Shown: in pieces, positions 1-8,547 of the stretch
How the letters are laid out: each line of letters begins with the position of its first letter
How positions within the stretch are numbered: position 1 is the stretch's first letter
NCBI GenBank assembly: GCA_016872675.1
Contig: VGZG01000036.1
Span: forward strand, 1-32,620
Reading direction: 5' to 3'
Length of the DNA stretch: 32,620 nt
Source of the DNA: Planctomycetota bacterium
GTDB lineage: Bacteria; Planctomycetota; UBA1135; UBA2386
Position numbers and translations under genes: made by a program
Notes under the pieces: generated by a model
The model's input: the letters and a program-made list of their open reading frames with translations, nothing else
What the model was told of the DNA's origin: nothing
Database searches by the model: none

Positions 1-2
1 CG

Positions 3-2807
3 GCCTTGGTGGTCGGCGACGACGGCAAGCGCACCGAGGCGGCGCCGTCGCCGGCCGCGTCCGTCGCGACGGTGATGGTCCGCGGCCGCGTCATCGACCC
101 CGCCGGCAACCCGCGCGCCGGCGTCGATCTGACGCTGCCGAGTTGGCGCACCAACGACTTCGACCCGGACTTCGTCTTCGACCTGCCCGCGAGCGAGCTT
201 GGCGCGGCGTCGAGCGCGCCGCGCGCGCGCACCGGCGACGACGGACGCTTCGCGCTGGCGTTGGCCGCTGACCGCAGCGGCGCGCTCGAACTCGTCGGCG
301 ACGGCTTGGTGTTCGTCGGCGCCGCTCCGCGCGCTCGCGGCGGCAAGGGCGACCAAGACCTCGGCGACGTGAGCGTCGTGCGCGCGGCCGTGGTCCGCGG
401 GCGCGTGCAGGACGAGGCCGGCAAGCCGGTCGCCGGCGCCAGGGTCGTCGCCGAGCGCGGGCTGTTCGGGCGCGCGGACCAGAACCGCGTCGTCACGGCG
501 GTGGACGGCGCGTTCGCGGTCGGCAAGCTGCGGCCCGGCGCGTTCACGCTGCGCATCGCGGTCGCCGGCTACCTGCCGCACGCGGTCGAGCTCGAACTGC
601 AGGCCGAAGAGCAGCGCGACGGCGTCGTCGTCACGCTGCGCACCGGCAAGGCCATCGCCGGTCGCGTCGTCGACGACCGCGGCGTTGGCGTCGCCGGGGC
701 CAAGGTCGGCGCCAAGCGCAAGGAGGTGCGCACCGGCATGGACGTCGAGCGCTTCGCCAGCGACGAAGCCGCGCAGACCGACGCCAACGGCTGGTTCACG
801 CTCGCCGGCCTCGGCGACGACGTCGTCACCGTCAGCGCCTTCGGCAAGGAGCACACCACGGCGACGGCAGCGGACGTCGCGCTCGGCACCCTGGACCTGC
901 TGCTGCGCGTCGAGCGCCTCGGCGCGATCGAGGGCACGCTGGTCGGCGCCGACGGCGCGCCGATCGCGGGCAGCGAGGTGCGTCTCGGCGCGCCGAACGG
1001 CGATGGCGCGTTCGAGTTCGTCGGCGAGGAGATCGACGTCGGCATGGCGCCGATGCGGCGCAATCGCCCGGCGCGCAGCGGCGCCGATGGTTCCTTCCGG
1101 CTCGAAGGCGTGAAGCCCGGCACAGTCACCGTCAGCGCCAGCGGCAAGGGCCACCGGCCGGCGCGAGCCGACGGCGTCAAGGTCGTCGCCGCGCAGACCA
1201 CGGCCGAAGTGCGTCTCGTCGCCGACCGCGGCGCGGTCGCGCGCGTGCGCGTCGTCGATCCCGCCGGCGCGCCGGTGGCCGGCGCCAAGGTGCGCGCCGC
1301 GAGGCCGCCGGCGCGCCCCGGGTTCGTCGCTGCGGGCGGCGAGAACGTCGAGGTGTCGATGCGGGCGACGTCGGTCGCGGTCGGCGGCGAGATCGGCGAC
1401 CTGGAGATCCTGGGGGGCGGGCCGCTTGCCTCCGGCGTCACCGACGCGGATGGCCGCTGCGAACTCACCGGCCTGCCGGCCGGTGACACCCAGTTCACGG
1501 CCAAGCACAAGGACCACGCCGACGCGGCGCCGACGACGGTCGTGCTGCCGGATTCGGGCGGCGTCGACCTGGCGCTGGCGCTGCGCGTGCCGGGGTTCGT
1601 CGCGGTCACCGTGCTCGGCGTCGATGGCAAGCCGGTTGCCGAGGCCGAGGTGATGATCGAGCCCGCAGGCGGCGGGGGTGGCGGTCGTCGCAAGCTCGCG
1701 ACCGACGCCGAGGGCAAGGCGACGTCGGCGGCACTCGCGCCCGGCGACTACAGCGCCGTGCTGGCGCGCGCGGCCAAGAGCCGTTCGGTCGGCGCCGGCA
1801 GCAATCACATCATGATGGTGGGCGGTGAGTCGGACGTCCTCGACGAGACGCGCGCGGCCATCGTCGTCGTCGCCGGCAAGACCGCCGAAGTGACGCTGCG
1901 CCAGCCGGTGCTGGCGCGCGTCCATGGCGTCGTCACCGGCGCCGATGGCCCCGTCGCCGGGTGCGTCGTCGAGTTGGAGCGCGGCAGCGCGATGCAGATG
2001 AGCATTCCGGGGTTCGGTGGTGGTGGGCTGTCGACGACCACCGGCGCCGACGGCACCTTCGCGTTCGAGGGCGTCGCGTCCGGCGACTACACCGCCAGCT
2101 ACGGTCGTGAACAGGCGATCGTGAAGGCGGAGGCCGAATGCGCCGTCCCGCCCGGCGTCGCCGACGTCCGGCTCGATCTCGCGTTGCGCACCGGCGTCGT
2201 GCGGGTGCGCGCGCTCGACGAGGCCACCGGCAAGCCGGTCGTGGGCGCCGAGGTCGAGATCCGCCGCAGCCAGAACGGTGCGCGCGGCGGCACGACGCGC
2301 AGCGCGATGGTCGTTACCCTGTCGATGACGGCCGACGACGAAGGCGGCGAAGGCATGACGACGATGACGCTGGGCGCGCAGAAGGCGCGCACCGACGAGC
2401 AGGGTGTCGCGGTGTTCGACGACGTGCCCGAAGGCGAATGGTCGCTCTCGGTCACGCACAAGAGCCACGCGCCCGCCGATGCGCGGCCGGTTGTCGTCGC
2501 CGAGCGCCAGACCGCCGATGCCGGCGACGTCGCGATGGCGGCCGCCGGCGAGGTTCGTGGCGCGGTGGTCGGGGCGGACGGCCGGCCTGAGCGCATGGCG
2601 ATGGTGCAGCGCCGAGCGGTCGGCGAGACCGACTGGACCGCGCCCGAGATGGCGATGGGCGGCAAGTACCGCATGCGCGGGCTCGCGCCAGGGCGCTACG
2701 AGTTGCGCGCGCGCGCCCTCGGCCCCGACGAGAAGCCGGACGGCGATCCGGTCGTCGTCGAGGTCAAGGCCGGCGAGACGGCCCAGGTCGAGTTGCAGAC
2801 GAAGTGA
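3..2807 (+). CDS. Secreted protein of repeated carboxypeptidase-regulatory-like (Ig-fold) domains, 5' partial
   Basis: The reading frame is open from the window edge, so the true start and any signal peptide lie upstream. The visible 934 or so residues consist of about nine repeats with a consensus like 'V-x-G-x-V-x-D-x-x-G-x-P-V-A-G-A-x-V', followed by 'T-D-x-x-G-x-F-x-L-x-G-L-x-x-G' and a short beta strand. This is the pattern of CarboxypepD_reg-like / Cna-B-like beta-sandwich domains. These domains are usually found in surface or secreted proteins, and strings of them are common in Planctomycetota. No catalytic domain is visible in this portion, so a structural or adhesive role is inferred. 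The gene ends just before a hairpin shared with the convergent gene downstream. Codon use is strongly GC-biased and matches the neighbours. The repeat nature is clear; the biological role is unknown. Confidence 0.85.
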   Translation, partial: ALVVGDDGKRTEAAPSPAASVATVMVRGRVIDPAGNPRAGVDLTLPSWRTNDFDPDFVFDLPASELGAASSAPRARTGDDGRFALALAADRSGALELVGDGLVFVGAAPRARGGKGDQDLGDVSVVRAAVVRGRVQDEAGKPVAGARVVAERGLFGRADQNRVVTAVDGAFAVGKLRPGAFTLRIAVAGYLPHAVELELQAEEQRDGVVVTLRTGKAIAGRVVDDRGVGVAGAKVGAKRKEVRTGMDVERFASDEAAQTDANGWFTLAGLGDDVVTVSAFGKEHTTATAADVALGTLDLLLRVERLGAIEGTLVGADGAPIAGSEVRLGAPNGDGAFEFVGEEIDVGMAPMRRNRPARSGADGSFRLEGVKPGTVTVSASGKGHRPARADGVKVVAAQTTAEVRLVADRGAVARVRVVDPAGAPVAGAKVRAARPPARPGFVAAGGENVEVSMRATSVAVGGEIGDLEILGGGPLASGVTDADGRCELTGLPAGDTQFTAKHKDHADAAPTTVVLPDSGGVDLALALRVPGFVAVTVLGVDGKPVAEAEVMIEPAGGGGGGRRKLATDAEGKATSAALAPGDYSAVLARAAKSRSVGAGSNHIMMVGGESDVLDETRAAIVVVAGKTAEVTLRQPVLARVHGVVTGADGPVAGCVVELERGSAMQMSIPGFGGGGLSTTTGADGTFAFEGVASGDYTASYGREQAIVKAEAECAVPPGVADVRLDLALRTGVVRVRALDEATGKPVVGAEVEIRRSQNGARGGTTRSAMVVTLSMTADDEGGEGMTTMTLGAQKARTDEQGVAVFDDVPEGEWSLSVTHKSHAPADARPVVVAERQTADAGDVAMAAAGEVRGAVVGADGRPERMAMVQRRAVGETDWTAPEMAMGGKYRMRGLAPGRYELRARALGPDEKPDGDPVVVEVKAGETAQVELQTK

Positions 2808-2818
2808 CGCGAGCGTTG

Positions 2819-2850
2819 GCGGTGGCGCGCCGAGCGCCGGTCGCCACCGC
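2819..2850. terminator. Hairpin between convergent genes, probable bidirectional terminator
   Basis: A perfect 9-bp inverted repeat (GCGGTGGCG at 2819-2827 and CGCCACCGC at 2842-2850) encloses a 14-nt loop. It fills the 45-nt gap between two converging stop codons. There is no clear T-tract, so intrinsic termination is inferred from position and stem strength only. Confidence 0.5.
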
Positions 2851-2852
2851 GG

Positions 2853-3617
2853 TCACTTCGGCGCGTTCTTCTTTAGCCACGCCGTCGCTTCGGCGGCGCT
2901 GCTGAAGCGCTGGCCGGTCACGGCGAACAGGGCGTCCTTGACCTTGCCCCTCCAGGCGTGCCACGACTTCCAGCGCGCTTCCCAGTACTCGGCCGGCGGG
3001 TTGTTGGCGCCATCGACGTTCTCGGCGAGCGGCTCGTCCATGTTGCGCAGCAGCGTCGGCAGCGCCTGCGCCTCCTTGTGCGCGATCACCAGCTCGAGGA
3101 TCGCCTCCTGCACGACGACGCGATCGAGGTGGTACTCGCCGTCGAACAGGCCGTCGATCTCGCCCCACTGCGCCGTGCTGTAGCCGCAGCGGGAGAGGGT
3201 CTTCACCAGCTCAGCCATCACCGTCGGATGCGGCGCGACCTTGCTGTTCTTCAGCAGGCTGCGGATCGTCGGGTTCGCGTCGACCTTCGGCTGATTCGCC
3301 AGCAACTCGGCAGCGCGGCGACGAATAACGACGGACTTGTCGGTCTCGACAACCGTGGCGAGGGGCTTCACGAGCAGCTTGTTGGAGCCCTCGGCGAGCG
3401 CATTGAGGCCGCGGCTCTTTTCGGCCATCGACGCATTGCCTTTGGCCAACTTGGTCCACTCGGCGATCGCCGCCTTCGCCTTCTTGTCGTCCCAGGCCTC
3501 GACCAGGACCGTCGGCGCCGGGGCCGCCGCAGCCGGCTTGTTGGCCGGCGGCGCCGGCGTGGGGGCAGGCTGCGGTTCCTGGGCGGCGAACAGGCAGGCG
3601 ACGAGGGCGGCCAGCAT
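2853..3617 (-). CDS. Secreted HEAT-like repeat protein of unknown function
   Basis: The 254-residue product starts with a short hydrophobic segment (about residues 1-12), which suggests export. A low-complexity Pro/Ala linker follows at about residues 13-36. The rest is alpha-helical with HEAT-like character: 'IRRRAAELLANQPKVDANPTI' style helix pairs around residues 95-120, then 'VVVQEAILELVIAHKEAQALPTLL' style pairs around 165-190. The C-terminal part has a Trp-rich stretch (residues 207-222, W-E-A-R-W-K-S-W-H-A-W pattern) before 'LFAVTGQRF'. That combination is also seen in planctomycete proteins that carry HEAT repeats with a vWA domain. The gene about 1.2 kb away (4803-6674) has a comparable 'Y-R-A-D-Q-P-A-E-W-R-T-F-W' element. 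A scaffolding or protein-interaction role outside the cytoplasm is inferred; no enzyme motif is visible. Confidence 0.7.
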   Translation of the reverse strand: MLAALVACLFAAQEPQPAPTPAPPANKPAAAAPAPTVLVEAWDDKKAKAAIAEWTKLAKGNASMAEKSRGLNALAEGSNKLLVKPLATVVETDKSVVIRRRAAELLANQPKVDANPTIRSLLKNSKVAPHPTVMAELVKTLSRCGYSTAQWGEIDGLFDGEYHLDRVVVQEAILELVIAHKEAQALPTLLRNMDEPLAENVDGANNPPAEYWEARWKSWHAWRGKVKDALFAVTGQRFSSAAEATAWLKKNAPK

Positions 3618-3713
3618 GGCGGTGAATGATACCGACAGATGTGTCTAGGAAGTCGACACCGGCGCCCCCGACCCGACTTCATTCCTTCGGCGGCATCGGC
3701 CGATCAAGGACGC

Positions 3714-4436
3714 ATGCGCACCTTCCCCCAGCTTGCTGCGTTGCTGTCGCTGTTCCTCGCCGGCTGCCTCGAAATGGACCAGACGATCACGCTGGCCGCC
3801 GACGGCAGCGGCACGCAGACCGTCAAGATGACCATCCGCGACGCGACGCTCGCCGAGGTGCAGCGCGTCAGCGCCGCCGCCGGCGCCGTCAGCGAGGCGA
3901 CGAAGGCGCTCTTCGACAAGGAGCTCGCGCGCCGCGATCTCGAGGCCGCCGGCATGACGCTCGTGTCGCACGTGACCGAGGCGAAGGACAAGACACGCCG
4001 CGTCGAGGTGACGGCGGCGTTCCAGACATTCGACGCGCTGCAGGCGAGCCCGCTTGCCGGCACGCGCGCGGAGTGGACGCTTGGCGCCGGGCCGAAGCCG
4101 GGCACCGTCAAGCTGACGCTCTACCCTCAGGGCAAGACGGCATGGACCGAGGCGCGCGCCAAGGCCGAGGCGATGCAGGCCGCGAGCGACCCGATCGCGG
4201 AGTCGTTCTTCCGCAAGAAGCAGGCGGAGCTGAGTGGGCTCGACCTCGTCGTGCGCTTCCAGCTGCCCGGCGACGTGTTCGTCTACACCGCCAACATGGA
4301 GAAGACCGGCGACCGCGAGGTCACCGCGCGCATCGCCGCCGAGCAGATCAAGACGCCGCAGGACCTCGTGCGCCGGCTCGCGCCGCGCTTCGAGGTGATC
4401 TTCGACGGCAAGGACTGCAAGCTGCCGCTGCAGTGA
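3714..4436 (+). CDS. Lipoprotein of unknown function
   Basis: The ATG at 3714 was chosen because it begins a canonical lipoprotein signal peptide. It has a short basic start (MR), a hydrophobic core, and a lipobox L-A-G-C with the lipidated Cys at residue 18. A longer frame starts upstream, but it would bury this signal. The mature protein of about 222 residues begins E-M-D-Q-T-I-T-L and alternates beta strands with a long charged helix. This layout resembles bacterial lipoproteins whose start reads 'C...xxTxxxxDGSG', but I cannot assign a named family with confidence. Its stop is 11 nt before the start of the small membrane protein downstream, with a GGAGG site between them, so the two are probably co-transcribed and may act together at the envelope. 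Confidence 0.75.
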   Translation: MRTFPQLAALLSLFLAGCLEMDQTITLAADGSGTQTVKMTIRDATLAEVQRVSAAAGAVSEATKALFDKELARRDLEAAGMTLVSHVTEAKDKTRRVEVTAAFQTFDALQASPLAGTRAEWTLGAGPKPGTVKLTLYPQGKTAWTEARAKAEAMQAASDPIAESFFRKKQAELSGLDLVVRFQLPGDVFVYTANMEKTGDREVTARIAAEQIKTPQDLVRRLAPRFEVIFDGKDCKLPLQ

Positions 4437-4447
4437 GTGGAGGCCGC

Positions 4448-4783
4448 ATGCGCGCCCTCCTGCGCTGGATGCTGACGACGCTCGGAGGCCTAGTCGCCGG
4501 CGTTGGCGTGACGCTGCACAGTCAGGTCGCGTTCGCGCGGTTCCTGCAGGATGAGGTCGACGGCACGTTCTTCGTCTGGCGCGCCATCGGCCGCGCGACG
4601 TTTTGGTTCCAGGGCGAGTCGACGCAGTTGGCGCTGGCGATGGCCGAGGTGCCGGCGTCGGCGCTGCGCGCGTCCGACATCGCGGCCTGGACCTTGGTCG
4701 CCGTTGGCGGCCTGGTCGCGTTCGCCGGCCTGCTGTTGCCACGGCACGCGCCGCCGCCGGCCAAGGGCCGCCGCGGTCGTTGA
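4448..4783 (+). CDS. Small two-helix membrane protein
   Basis: This 111-residue product is translated from an ATG preceded by GTGGAGG (4437-4443), one of the few clear ribosome-binding sites in the window. That site decides the start. A hydrophobic segment lies at about residues 8-27 and a second at about 80-98. The segment between them is mostly polar with two aromatic patches (F-F-V-W and F-W-F). The basic C-terminal tail (K-G-R-R-G-R) is predicted to be cytoplasmic. It follows the lipoprotein gene by 11 nt. No family was recognised. Confidence 0.65.
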   Translation: MRALLRWMLTTLGGLVAGVGVTLHSQVAFARFLQDEVDGTFFVWRAIGRATFWFQGESTQLALAMAEVPASALRASDIAAWTLVAVGGLVAFAGLLLPRHAPPPAKGRRGR

Positions 4784-4802
4784 ACCGCAGCAGCCCCGCG
4801 CT

Positions 4803-6674
4803 TCAGAGCTTGCGGAATTGGCCGCCGTTCTGCTGCGCCATGCGGCGCATCAGCTCAGCCGGCGGGATCGACAGGTCGGGCTGCGCCTGGCGCGCTTCGG
4901 GCGGCGTCGCCGAGTCGATGAAGATCGTGTTGATGCGCACGCCGGCCCAGCGGTTCGACTCCTGCACGAGGCGAAGGATCTCCAGCGGGTCGAGCACCTC
5001 GCCGACCGTCGGCGCGCCGTCGGAGATCACGAACACCTCGTCGACGTGCGTGTCGTAACGCGAGCCGTAGACCAGCGACTTGATCTTCAGCGCCGTCTCC
5101 ATGCCCGCCCAGACGTTGGTGCCGCCGTCGGCGCGCATGTCGTCGACGTGCTTCTTGAACAGCTCGCGGTTCTTGTCGGTCGCCGGCACGAGGTCGTCGC
5201 GCCACGACTTCGACTTCGGCAGGCCGTTGAACGAGACGAGGTTGAACTGCGAGTTCGGCGGCAGCGCGTCGCAGGCGCGCTTGAGCTCGCGCTTGGCGAA
5301 GTCGAGGCGCACCGAGCGCTGCTTCTTGCCATTGCCGTCGTCCTCGTCCATCGGCCACTGCATGCTGCCTGACAGGTCGACGACGAACACGACGCGCGTG
5401 CCGGTGACCGGGATGCCGCAGAAGCCGCCGGCCGACGTGCCGGGGCCCTTCTTGGCGTCCGGCGCTTGCTTCTGCGCGACGGTGATCTTGGCCTTCTCGG
5501 TCTCCCAGAATGTGCGCCACTCGGCCGGCTGGTCGGCGCGATAGACGGCGCCGGTCATCGCGACGAGCAGCTCGTGCGACTGCGTCAGCAGCAGGCCCGA
5601 GAGTTTGCCAGACTTGACGTCGGCGGGATTGGCGGCGAAGCGCTCGAGCACGCCGATCAACGCCGGCACGACGTCCGCCGTGCGGAAGTCGTCGAGGAAG
5701 CGCACTAGCTCCATGTCGGCGCGCCACGACGTGCGGCCGAGCGCGCCGATGCACGCGCGCACGGCGGTCTGCAGCGCCGCCGGCGGCGGCGTCGGTTCGG
5801 CCTTCGCCGGCGGATTCGCGCCGTCGCCGGCCGGCTCCGTGCCGTCCGCGGGCTTGCTCTCCGCGGCCTTGCCGGCACCCGGGTTAGTCGCCTCGGCGTC
5901 CTTCTTGCCGTCCTTGTCGGCCTTCGCTGCGTACTTGCCGAACGTCGCCCGCAGCGCCTTCGCCGCCGCCATCACGACGGCGTGCGACGCATCCTTCTCG
6001 ACGGCCGCGGTCAGCGCCGGCGCCGTGGCTTCGTCGTCAAGTGCGCCCAGCGCTTCGGCGGCGCTGGCGCGCACCACGGCGTCGGGATCGACCAGAGCCG
6101 CCTCCAAGGCCGGCCGCTGCGCCTTGTCCTTCGTCGCGCCGAGGCATCGCACCGCCGCCGTCTGCAGGGCGACCGCCTGCGCCTTGTCGGCCTTGGTCTC
6201 GCCGCGCGCGTTCTTGGCCAGCTCGGCGATCGCCGCCGCGCTCTTGAAGCGGCCGGCAGCGGTCTCGGCGAGCGAGCGGACCTCGTGCGGCGCCATCGCG
6301 TACTCGTACTTGCCGTTGTCGATGCCGACCGCGGCCACAGCGAGCACGGCGCGCGCAGCGGCTTCGTCGTCGAGCGCCACGACCGCGCGCAGGATCTCCT
6401 CGAGGTCGCCGCCCCACGTCGGCGTCGTCAGGCCGTTCTTCACCAGCCCGAACTTGACCGAGAATGCGTCCTTGGTCGCGATGCCCTTGGCGCGGAAGTC
6501 CATCTTTCCGGTGCGATAGAACTTCAGCCACGCTTCGAGCGCCTTGATCGCCTTGTCCTCGGCGGTGGCGGCGCTCGCGACGGCAGTGTGAGCGTGCGTG
6601 GTCGGCGCGGGGGCGGCGACCAGCAGCGAGACGACGGCGAGGTAGGCGAGCATGGTGGCGCGAGGTTGCGCCAT
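4803..6674 (-). CDS. Secreted HEAT-repeat plus von Willebrand factor A (vWA) domain protein
   Basis: The 623-residue protein has an N-terminal signal peptide. An alternative ATG 7 codons further in, at 6653, is possible, but the first start supplies the basic residue expected in the signal. Residues of roughly 40-250 form HEAT-like helical repeats ('A-L-V-D-P-D-A-V-V-R-A-S-A-A-E-A-L-G-A-L'). A Pro/Ala/Glu-rich linker follows, then more helices. The C-terminal vWA domain begins near residue 420 and has a complete metal-ion-dependent adhesion site: D433-x-S435-x-S437, T519 in 'GGTN', and D552 in 'ISDGAP'. vWA domains bind protein partners through a divalent cation. The gene starts 45 nt after the anti-sigma gene stops on the same strand, so it probably belongs to the sigma/anti-sigma operon. 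Envelope stress or surface assembly is a plausible but unproven role. Confidence 0.85.
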   Translation of the reverse strand: MAQPRATMLAYLAVVSLLVAAPAPTTHAHTAVASAATAEDKAIKALEAWLKFYRTGKMDFRAKGIATKDAFSVKFGLVKNGLTTPTWGGDLEEILRAVVALDDEAAARAVLAVAAVGIDNGKYEYAMAPHEVRSLAETAAGRFKSAAAIAELAKNARGETKADKAQAVALQTAAVRCLGATKDKAQRPALEAALVDPDAVVRASAAEALGALDDEATAPALTAAVEKDASHAVVMAAAKALRATFGKYAAKADKDGKKDAEATNPGAGKAAESKPADGTEPAGDGANPPAKAEPTPPPAALQTAVRACIGALGRTSWRADMELVRFLDDFRTADVVPALIGVLERFAANPADVKSGKLSGLLLTQSHELLVAMTGAVYRADQPAEWRTFWETEKAKITVAQKQAPDAKKGPGTSAGGFCGIPVTGTRVVFVVDLSGSMQWPMDEDDGNGKKQRSVRLDFAKRELKRACDALPPNSQFNLVSFNGLPKSKSWRDDLVPATDKNRELFKKHVDDMRADGGTNVWAGMETALKIKSLVYGSRYDTHVDEVFVISDGAPTVGEVLDPLEILRLVQESNRWAGVRINTIFIDSATPPEARQAQPDLSIPPAELMRRMAQQNGGQFRKL

Positions 6675-6719
6675 GCTAGCGGGCGGCGGCCCCGGCGGAT
6701 CGTCCGCGCTCGCCGGTCG

Positions 6720-7808
6720 TCACCGGCGGGCGGGCAGGGTCGCTGGCGCAGGGGTCGGGGTCGGCGCGCCGGTACGGTCGCGCACGAGCCGCCACAGGCT
6801 CTCGCGTGCCTCGACCTCGCTGCGCGGCGCGACCCAGCTCGGGCCGCAGTCGTCTTCGATGCGGAAGGCGCCACCGGCGCGCAGCAGCGCGAGGTTGCCA
6901 GCGGCGACGTCGTCGCTGCCGACGATGATGAATAGCTTCGGGAAGATGTCCGGCCGCTGCACGGTCAGCTGCTGCAGCACGTCGATTTCCTCGCCGCGTT
7001 CGAGATGCACCGGCGCGATGGTGCGCGAGACGGACGCGAGGCGGTTGCTGCGCAGGGCAGGCGCGACGAGCGACTGCACGCCCTGTAGGTCGCGGCGGCC
7101 GCGGCGGCTCTCGCCGAGCATGCGCACGGCGAAGCGCAGATCGGGCTCGACGTCGCTCTCGGTGAACAGCAGGCGCTTACGGTCGCGCAGGTCGAGCAGC
7201 AGCTCGCCGAGCGCGAGCACTTCGTCGGCGTTCTCGAGCACTATCGGCACGGCGCGGTTGTCGCCGCCGTCGACGCGGCGCATCGCCGACGCTGCGGCGT
7301 CGTAGCGCTGGTCGAGTTGGCGCGCGGCCTCGCGCGCGACGAGGTGGAAGCCGAGCGGTTGCGTCGCTGCCAACAGCGCTGGTTGGACCTCGGGCGCCGC
7401 TTCCTGGTGCAGGTTGCTCGCACGCACCGCCGTCGCGGCGGCGAGATCCGCCGGCTGCGGCGCTGAGCCCGGCATCAGCCAAGACGCGCAGAGGATCGCC
7501 GCGGCGGCTGCCGCCGCGCCGGTGACGGTGTAGCGCACCTTGGTCAGCGTCGGCACCGGCTCGCGGAACACCGCCTCCGGCGTGCCCTCGCCCGATTCGA
7601 TGCGCGCAAACAGCATCTCGCGGAAGTCGGCCCCGACGCGCGGCTGCTGCAGCCGCAGCGTCAGCTGCTGCGCCTTCTGCAGGTCGGCCCAGAAGCGGCC
7701 ACAATCATCGCATTCCTCGGCGTGCCGGAGGACGATCGTGCGCCGGCTCGGCGCCAGCCGGCCGTCGAGGCACTGCGACAGGTCGAAGCGGAAGGTGTTG
7801 CAGTTCAT
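6720..7808 (-). CDS. Zinc-finger (ZAS/zf-HC2) transmembrane anti-sigma factor
   Basis: The N-terminus carries the ZAS motif H29-x3-C33-x2-C36, with an earlier Cys3. In this family the motif binds zinc and holds an ECF sigma factor. A single hydrophobic segment at about residues 90-112 would cross the cytoplasmic membrane. It is followed by an extracytoplasmic domain of about 240 residues that I do not recognise and a Pro/Thr-rich tail. The start is 10 nt after the stop of the ECF sigma gene. This is the usual cognate arrangement, in which the anti-sigma protein sequesters its sigma factor until an envelope signal triggers release. At 362 residues it is longer than many anti-sigma factors because of its large sensor domain. 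Function is assigned from motif and context; the signal is unknown. Confidence 0.85.
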   Translation of the reverse strand: MNCNTFRFDLSQCLDGRLAPSRRTIVLRHAEECDDCGRFWADLQKAQQLTLRLQQPRVGADFREMLFARIESGEGTPEAVFREPVPTLTKVRYTVTGAAAAAAAILCASWLMPGSAPQPADLAAATAVRASNLHQEAAPEVQPALLAATQPLGFHLVAREAARQLDQRYDAAASAMRRVDGGDNRAVPIVLENADEVLALGELLLDLRDRKRLLFTESDVEPDLRFAVRMLGESRRGRRDLQGVQSLVAPALRSNRLASVSRTIAPVHLERGEEIDVLQQLTVQRPDIFPKLFIIVGSDDVAAGNLALLRAGGAFRIEDDCGPSWVAPRSEVEARESLWRLVRDRTGAPTPTPAPATLPARR

Positions 7809-7818
7809 CGGTGCAGAC

Positions 7819-8382
7819 TCAGACCTTGATTAGTCGGCTGACGAGTGACTGGAAGCGCGCGCGGGCGCGGAACAGGCGGGTCGAAATGGTCTTGACGGGG
7901 CAGCCCATGACGGCGGCCGCGTCTTCGTAGCTGAGGCCTTCGATCTCGCAGAGCAGGAAGGCCTCGCGGAACTTGAGTGGCAGCTGCTCGATGGCCTGCT
8001 CGATCGCGGCGTTGGCCTCGCGCGTTTCGGCGATCTCGTCCGGCCGGTTGCCGTCGCGGTCGACCGGCGTGAATGGCGTCTCGTCGTCGTCGCGCTGTAG
8101 GTCGCGAAACAGGCTGAGCTTGAACTTGCGGCGGCGCAGTTGGTCGAGGCAGAGGTTGCGCGCGACGCGGAACAGCCAGGGCCGGTAGGCGGCGGCGGGC
8201 ACCTGGTTGAGGTGCCGGTACAACGCCAGGAAGGCATCCTGGGCGACGTCCTCGGCGGCGATGCTGTCGCCGAGCAGGCGCGTGGCGTAGGCATTGAGGC
8301 TGTCGGCGTGCTCGGCCAGCGCGCGATGGTAGGCCACCATCGTCACTGGGTCGGGCTGGTATTCGGTGTTCGCCTTGGCCAT
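7819..8382 (-). CDS. ECF-type RNA polymerase sigma factor
   Basis: The 187-residue length is normal for the extracytoplasmic-function group. Sigma region 2 spans about residues 22-88, with the conserved 'A-E-D-V-A-Q-D-A-F-L-A-L-Y' helix (43-55) and 'P-W-L-F-R-V-A-R-N-L-C-L-D' (68-80). Region 4 spans about 127-183, with 'L-P-L-K-F-R-E-A-F-L-L' and the helix-turn-helix 'G-L-S-Y-E-D-A-A-A-V-M-G-C-P-V-K-T-I-S-T-R' (149-169) for -35 recognition. There is no region 3, as expected. The start lacks a Shine-Dalgarno site. The anti-sigma gene follows by 10 nt. Such pairs usually autoregulate from the upstream promoter, which here lies in the divergent spacer 8383-8547. Confidence 0.92.
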   Translation of the reverse strand: MAKANTEYQPDPVTMVAYHRALAEHADSLNAYATRLLGDSIAAEDVAQDAFLALYRHLNQVPAAAYRPWLFRVARNLCLDQLRRRKFKLSLFRDLQRDDDETPFTPVDRDGNRPDEIAETREANAAIEQAIEQLPLKFREAFLLCEIEGLSYEDAAAVMGCPVKTISTRLFRARARFQSLVSRLIKV

Positions 8383-8394
8383 GGGAGGTGGTTA

Positions 8395-8469
8395 TCGGCG
8401 CAAAACGCGGTCGCGCCAACGGCGGATCGGCCGGGCGCACCACCAGGACGGCAGCCCTCGGCGCAAAAC
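8395..8469 (+). promoter_or_regulatory. Paired direct repeats in the divergent sigma / DUF4097 spacer
   Basis: The 12-mer TCGGCGCAAAAC occurs at 8395-8406 and again at 8458-8469. The copies are 63 bp apart start to start, about six helical turns, so both face the same side of the DNA. The spacer separates the ECF sigma gene (minus) from the DUF4097-like gene (plus). An operator or sigma-recognition element is possible; this is inference from repeat and position. Confidence 0.35.
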
Positions 8470-8547
8470 TCCGACTGGACGAAAAACCGCCCCCCGGACA
8501 CAGTTCGTTCGCTGCCTTGCCCCACGCGCCCCTGGTGCGCCCTTGCC

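Noticed and set aside
569-1717. 382-codon open frame antisense to the repeat protein
   Set aside because: Product is Ser/Pro/Thr/Arg-rich noise typical of the complement of a GC-rich gene; the plus-strand frame has clear domain repeats.
4773-4788. Short inverted repeat GCGGT/ACCGC between the converging membrane-protein and vWA genes
   Set aside because: Only 5 bp and overlapping a stop codon; too weak at this GC content to call a terminator.
8383-8391. Strong Shine-Dalgarno-like GGGAGGTGG on the plus strand
   Set aside because: No start codon of a credible plus-strand gene lies at a suitable distance; the DUF4097-like gene begins more than 150 nt later. It is probably a chance feature of the sigma gene leader.
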